Below are positions 5,822 to 8,334 of a DNA stretch of 8,334 nucleotides, piece after piece. Origin of the DNA: JBBTCX01 sp038043045. Its GTDB lineage: Bacteria > Planctomycetota > Phycisphaerae > UBA1845. The stretch lies in the NCBI GenBank assembly GCA_038043045.1, contig JBBTCX010000195.1, positions 1-8,334 of the forward strand. Reading direction: 5' to 3'. How positions within the stretch are numbered: the stretch's first letter is position 1; each line of letters begins with the position of its first letter. The translations under genes were made by a program, and so were the position numbers. Under the pieces are notes generated by a model that made no database searches, was not told the DNA's origin, and worked only from the letters and a program-made list of their open reading frames with translations.

Positions 5822-6298
5822 CTACGCCTTGGGCATGAATTCGCCGGGGATCGTGGCGAGGCGCTCGGCGTGTTCGAAGCATTCGTCGGCCATTTCGCGA
5901 AACATCGCTTTCAAGTCGGCTGCGTCCACCGAATCGGCCAATTCGGCGTAAAACCGCCCCGTTCGTCTTTCGGATTCTTGGATCATACCCAAAGCGGACT
6001 GGTAGGCCTCGGGCGTTTGAAGATCAAAAGTACGAGGGCCGACAATGACCAGATCCTTGTCCGCGGCACCGAGGACGAAATCGCTTCCGGGGAAAGTCCG
6101 GTCGATCAAGGCACGAACGGCGAGGTGGTGGCCGTGCTCTTCATCGGCCATTTCGGAGAAGACGTGGCGTTGGATTTCGTTGGTCGTTTTTTCAGCCAGA
6201 TGTCGGTACCGAAACGCGGCCACGGACTCTCCATAGGCGGCTATGGCGAGCGCCTTGGCCGTGGAAAGAGCTTTCGCTTTGGCTTGATAATCCTCCAT
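5822..6298 (-). CDS. ferritin-like / rubrerythrin-type diiron protein
   Basis: The four-helix protein has 158 residues from ATG 6298 (171 if the upstream in-frame TTG at 6337 is used; numbering below uses the longer form). Helix 1 carries Glu37 (YGESVAAFRY); helix 2 carries Glu67-x-x-His70 (EMADEEHGHH); helix 3 carries Glu123 (QESERRTGRF); helix 4 carries Cys153-x-x-His156 (EMADECFEHA). The two halves are related by an offset of 86 residues, as in rubrerythrin-like proteins, but the expected second ExxH is CxxH. There is no C-terminal rubredoxin Cys4 domain. Family knowledge suggests a peroxide-scavenging or iron-oxidising role in the cytoplasm. ATG 6298 is preferred because the helical domain begins just after it and neither start has a good ribosome binding site. 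It is convergent with nadE and divergent from the membrane protein gene. Confidence 0.87.
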   Translation of the reverse strand: MEDYQAKAKALSTAKALAIAAYGESVAAFRYRHLAEKTTNEIQRHVFSEMADEEHGHHLAVRALIDRTFPGSDFVLGAADKDLVIVGPRTFDLQTPEAYQSALGMIQESERRTGRFYAELADSVDAADLKAMFREMADECFEHAERLATIPGEFMPKA

Positions 6299-6308
6299 CG
6301 TCGTCAAG

Positions 6309-6337
6309 GTTGTACCAAGTCGGCGAGAAAGAGACAA
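6309..6337 (-). promoter_or_regulatory. candidate promoter of the ferritin-like gene
   Basis: On the minus strand TTGTCT (6337-6332) and TACAAC (6314-6309) are 17 bases apart. The predicted start near 6302 is only about 4 bases before ATG 6298, which would make a nearly leaderless mRNA and explain the missing ribosome binding site. It would also exclude TTG 6337 as start. Prediction only. Confidence 0.3.
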
Positions 6338-6395
6338 CTGCCGATGAGAAAACGCGCACTTCTGAGAATTCGCTCTGTCGCCGCATTCGAAGGCG

Positions 6396-6424
6396 TTAGT
6401 ACGTACCGGGTTTGGTCATATAAT
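6396..6424 (+). promoter_or_regulatory. candidate promoter overlapping the first ATG of the membrane protein gene
   Basis: TTAGTA (6396-6401, 3 of 6) and a perfect TATAAT (6419-6424) are 17 bases apart. The -10 overlaps the ATG at 6423, and transcription would begin near 6431. If used, translation must start further in, for example GTG 6477 or TTG 6486, the latter 10 bases after AGGGA (6471-6475). Either the promoter or the ATG start is wrong. Confidence 0.35.
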
Positions 6425-8334
6425 GCGGTCAGAAAAAGTTGTCATTCCCAAAGGCAAGGAAGTACGGCGCAGGGACGTGTTGAATTTGACGGGTCGAACG
6501 GGATTGTCTCGATGGATAGAGTCGGTTGCGGCGTTTGCGCTGGGGGCCGCGGTGATGAGCTTTGCCTATCGCGGCGGTGCGAATCCAAGTGCGGAACTCG
6601 GCGTGCCGGGACATGATTCGTACTATCACGTCAAGATGGCCGCGATGCTGCCGGGAGTCGGATTGGTGCGCGAGTTTCCGTGGTTGCGGTTTTGCTTTTT
6701 CACGGACGATGGTCGTGCGTTTGTCAGCCACCATTATGGTTTTCATCTGTTTTTGGCGCCGTTCGTGCAACTTTCCAAACGAATCACGGGGGACTACTTG
6801 GCCGGTGGGCGATGGGCGAACATTGTCGCGTTCGGTCTTGTCGTCGCCTTATTTCATGGACTGCTCATTGAGTGTCGCGTGCCGGCACCTTGGTTGTGGC
6901 TGTTTTTGTTTTTGCTCCTGCCCTATCAATTTTTTACGCGGCATGCCTTGGTTCGAGCGATGACCCCGTCACTGGTTTGCATGCTCGGCCTAGTCTTGTT
7001 GATGTTTCAAAATCGTCGGATTTGGGTCGGAATTATAACCGCGATCCACATCCATCTTTATCTTGGTGGAGTTCTTTATGCTCCTTTGATCGTGGGTCTT
7101 TTTGTTTTCTCGCAATGGCTGGTTTCGTCCGGTGATCGGCGGCAGGCGACTCGCTTGCTCTGCGGCAGTGTCATCGGATGGATCGTCGGAATTGTCACCC
7201 ATCCGTACTCGGGCGGAATCTTCGAATTCTTGCGGTTGCAGATTTTCGGGTCCGGTCTTTCGCCCGATATTGCCGTCGGACAAGAGTGGAACCCCTACGA
7301 AAATCTTTGGTGGTTTGCGAACATGTCGGGCGTTTTGCTTACCGTGTGGTTCGTCGCGATCGTTGCTCGACTTCGTCATGGAACACCCCTCAACGCAAAA
7401 GAACTCAGTTTATTTCTTATCAGCGTGGCGTTTCTGGTGTTGACGTTCAAAGCCCGACGATTCGTGGAATATTGGCCGATCTTTTGCCTGCTTTCTTCGG
7501 CGTATTTGATTAGACCGGTGATCAGGAGGAACGTAACTCACGATCCACTTCCCAATACTCTGGGCGGGCTTCCGGCAAGCCGGGATCATCATTCGCCCGC
7601 GGTTCGCTTCGGTTTTACGAGCGGCGTGTTGGTCTTGTTGATTGGGTTCGGTTTGTTTGGACCCTTGTGGATTGCGATGACGCGCGAGTTGGCCGAGGCC
7701 TTCCGTTGGTGGCCGGTGTGGACGGCGGTCGCGGCGCTCTATGGGCTCGCCGGGTTTGCCCATGCTTGGCGCGAAAGCCGGCGGACTGACGCAAGTCGTC
7801 CGGCGACGTGGACAGGGTGGAGAGCTTTTGCAATCGACTGCCAAGGTGTTGTCACCTATGCCGGGGTGTTCTTGGTTGGCGCGGTATTCTTGGCTGCACC
7901 GACCTGGGCAACGATTTGCAAAGATGCCAAGTCGGTCTACGACCTTCCCGCGATTCGAAACATGATGGCTTTTTTGGAAAAGCAATCGCAGCCGGGTGAT
8001 GTGATCTTCACCGATGATTGGGACATCTTCCCCGTGTTTTTCTACCACAATACGCACAATCACTATATCGTGGGTCTTGATCCCAAATTCACCCATGAAC
8101 GCCAGCCGGAGCTGTGGGAAAAATACGTCAAAATATCCAGGGGCCAGGTGCCCGCGGACATCAAGGTTAAACATCGTGGCGAAAGCGGCGGTGCTCAAGA
8201 AGCCACTGTGCACGTTCGGCTGGAGGATATTCGTGATGAATTCGGGGCCAAGTTTGTCATTACCGATACCGATCATCGTGCGCTTGCTGACAAGCTTGCC
8301 GCAGCCACTCATTTCGCGGAGCTGATTTATCCCA
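6423..8334 (+). CDS. polytopic GT-C-like membrane glycosyltransferase (partial, 3' end cut)
   Basis: The frame is open for 637 codons from ATG 6423 to the right edge with no stop. A basic N-terminus is followed by the first membrane helix (about 33-48), then an outer loop with GHDSYYH (Asp65, His69) and REFPWLRF, and HHYGFHLFLAPF (103-113). An acidic D-x-x-Y-H motif in the first loop is characteristic of GT-C fold glycosyltransferases, including oligosaccharyltransferase relatives. About ten to twelve hydrophobic segments are spread to residue 500 (for example 132-150, 157-171, 181-196, 200-234, 247-260). A soluble segment from residue 514 follows, with PGDVIFTDDWDIFP, YIVGLDPKF (548-556) and FGAKFVITDTDH. 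The likely role is transfer of sugar from a lipid-phosphate donor to a lipid, polysaccharide or protein at the outer face of the membrane; the substrate is unknown. The ATG has no good ribosome binding site; GTG 6477 or TTG 6486 are alternatives that keep all membrane segments. Confidence 0.85.
   Translation, partial: MRSEKVVIPKGKEVRRRDVLNLTGRTGLSRWIESVAAFALGAAVMSFAYRGGANPSAELGVPGHDSYYHVKMAAMLPGVGLVREFPWLRFCFFTDDGRAFVSHHYGFHLFLAPFVQLSKRITGDYLAGGRWANIVAFGLVVALFHGLLIECRVPAPWLWLFLFLLLPYQFFTRHALVRAMTPSLVCMLGLVLLMFQNRRIWVGIITAIHIHLYLGGVLYAPLIVGLFVFSQWLVSSGDRRQATRLLCGSVIGWIVGIVTHPYSGGIFEFLRLQIFGSGLSPDIAVGQEWNPYENLWWFANMSGVLLTVWFVAIVARLRHGTPLNAKELSLFLISVAFLVLTFKARRFVEYWPIFCLLSSAYLIRPVIRRNVTHDPLPNTLGGLPASRDHHSPAVRFGFTSGVLVLLIGFGLFGPLWIAMTRELAEAFRWWPVWTAVAALYGLAGFAHAWRESRRTDASRPATWTGWRAFAIDCQGVVTYAGVFLVGAVFLAAPTWATICKDAKSVYDLPAIRNMMAFLEKQSQPGDVIFTDDWDIFPVFFYHNTHNHYIVGLDPKFTHERQPELWEKYVKISRGQVPADIKVKHRGESGGAQEATVHVRLEDIRDEFGAKFVITDTDHRALADKLAAATHFAELIYP

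Noticed and set aside
5768..6616. 282-codon plus-strand open frame across the ferritin-like gene
   Set aside because: It is antisense to a well-supported ferritin-like protein and overlaps the end of nadE and the start of the membrane protein gene; no recognisable fold.
7410..8312. 300-codon open frame on the minus strand
   Set aside because: It lies wholly antisense to the membrane protein gene, its product is Arg/Pro/His-rich with no domain pattern, and the plus-strand frame has clear membrane helices and motifs. It is a by-product of GC-rich codon use.
1..8334. CRISPR array, insertion sequence, tRNA, rRNA or phage genes
   Set aside because: No regularly spaced repeats, terminal inverted repeats with a transposase, or RNA gene signatures were seen.

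Overview
This 8.3 kb window looks like chromosomal DNA of a planctomycete (Planctomycetota, possibly Phycisphaerae-like). That is an inference. It rests on a secreted protein ending in a planctomycete-style dockerin-like EF-hand repeat, a lipoprotein with an Asn-rich N-D-N tail, neighbouring genes ending in PEP-CTERM and IPTL-CTERM-like sorting signals, and moderate-to-high GC with GC-rich third positions. There is no rRNA, tRNA, CRISPR array, transposase or phage gene.

Layout. (1) Bases 1-1320, minus strand: a secreted Cys-rich protein, cut by the left edge inside its dockerin-like repeats. (2) Bases 1321-1554: divergent intergenic region with a nested hairpin and a candidate promoter. (3) Bases 1555-2334, plus: lipoprotein with two Ig/PKD-like domains; a 23-codon reading frame with a strong ribosome binding site overlaps its stop. 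(4) Bases 2480-3148, plus: PEP-CTERM protein with a cohesin-like domain, behind a good sigma70-type promoter. (5) Bases 3240-3989, plus: IPTL-CTERM-like protein with its own candidate promoter. (6) Bases 4141-5811, plus: complete glutamine-dependent NAD+ synthetase (nitrilase amidase plus synthetase). (7) Bases 5822-6298, minus: ferritin-like/rubrerythrin-type protein, convergent with nadE, stops only 10 bp apart. (8) Bases 6423-8334, plus: large polytopic GT-C-like membrane protein, cut by the right edge.

How the genes fit together. Genes 1-4 make a cluster of four exported proteins with four different fates: secreted with a dockerin-like tail, lipid-anchored, PEP-CTERM-sorted and IPTL-CTERM-sorted. 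They appear to have separate promoters rather than one operon. The dockerin-like and cohesin-like modules could interact, but this is unproven. nadE is housekeeping NAD biosynthesis. The ferritin-like gene and the membrane glycosyltransferase-like gene are divergent. The two longest edge genes (1-1320 minus, 6423-8334 plus) have no stop codon inside the window and are easily missed. I see no complete new defence or mobile system. The most unusual points are a Cys at an expected iron-ligand position in the ferritin-like protein, the Cys-cluster protein, the pair of different C-terminal sorting signals, and the coupled mini-ORF.
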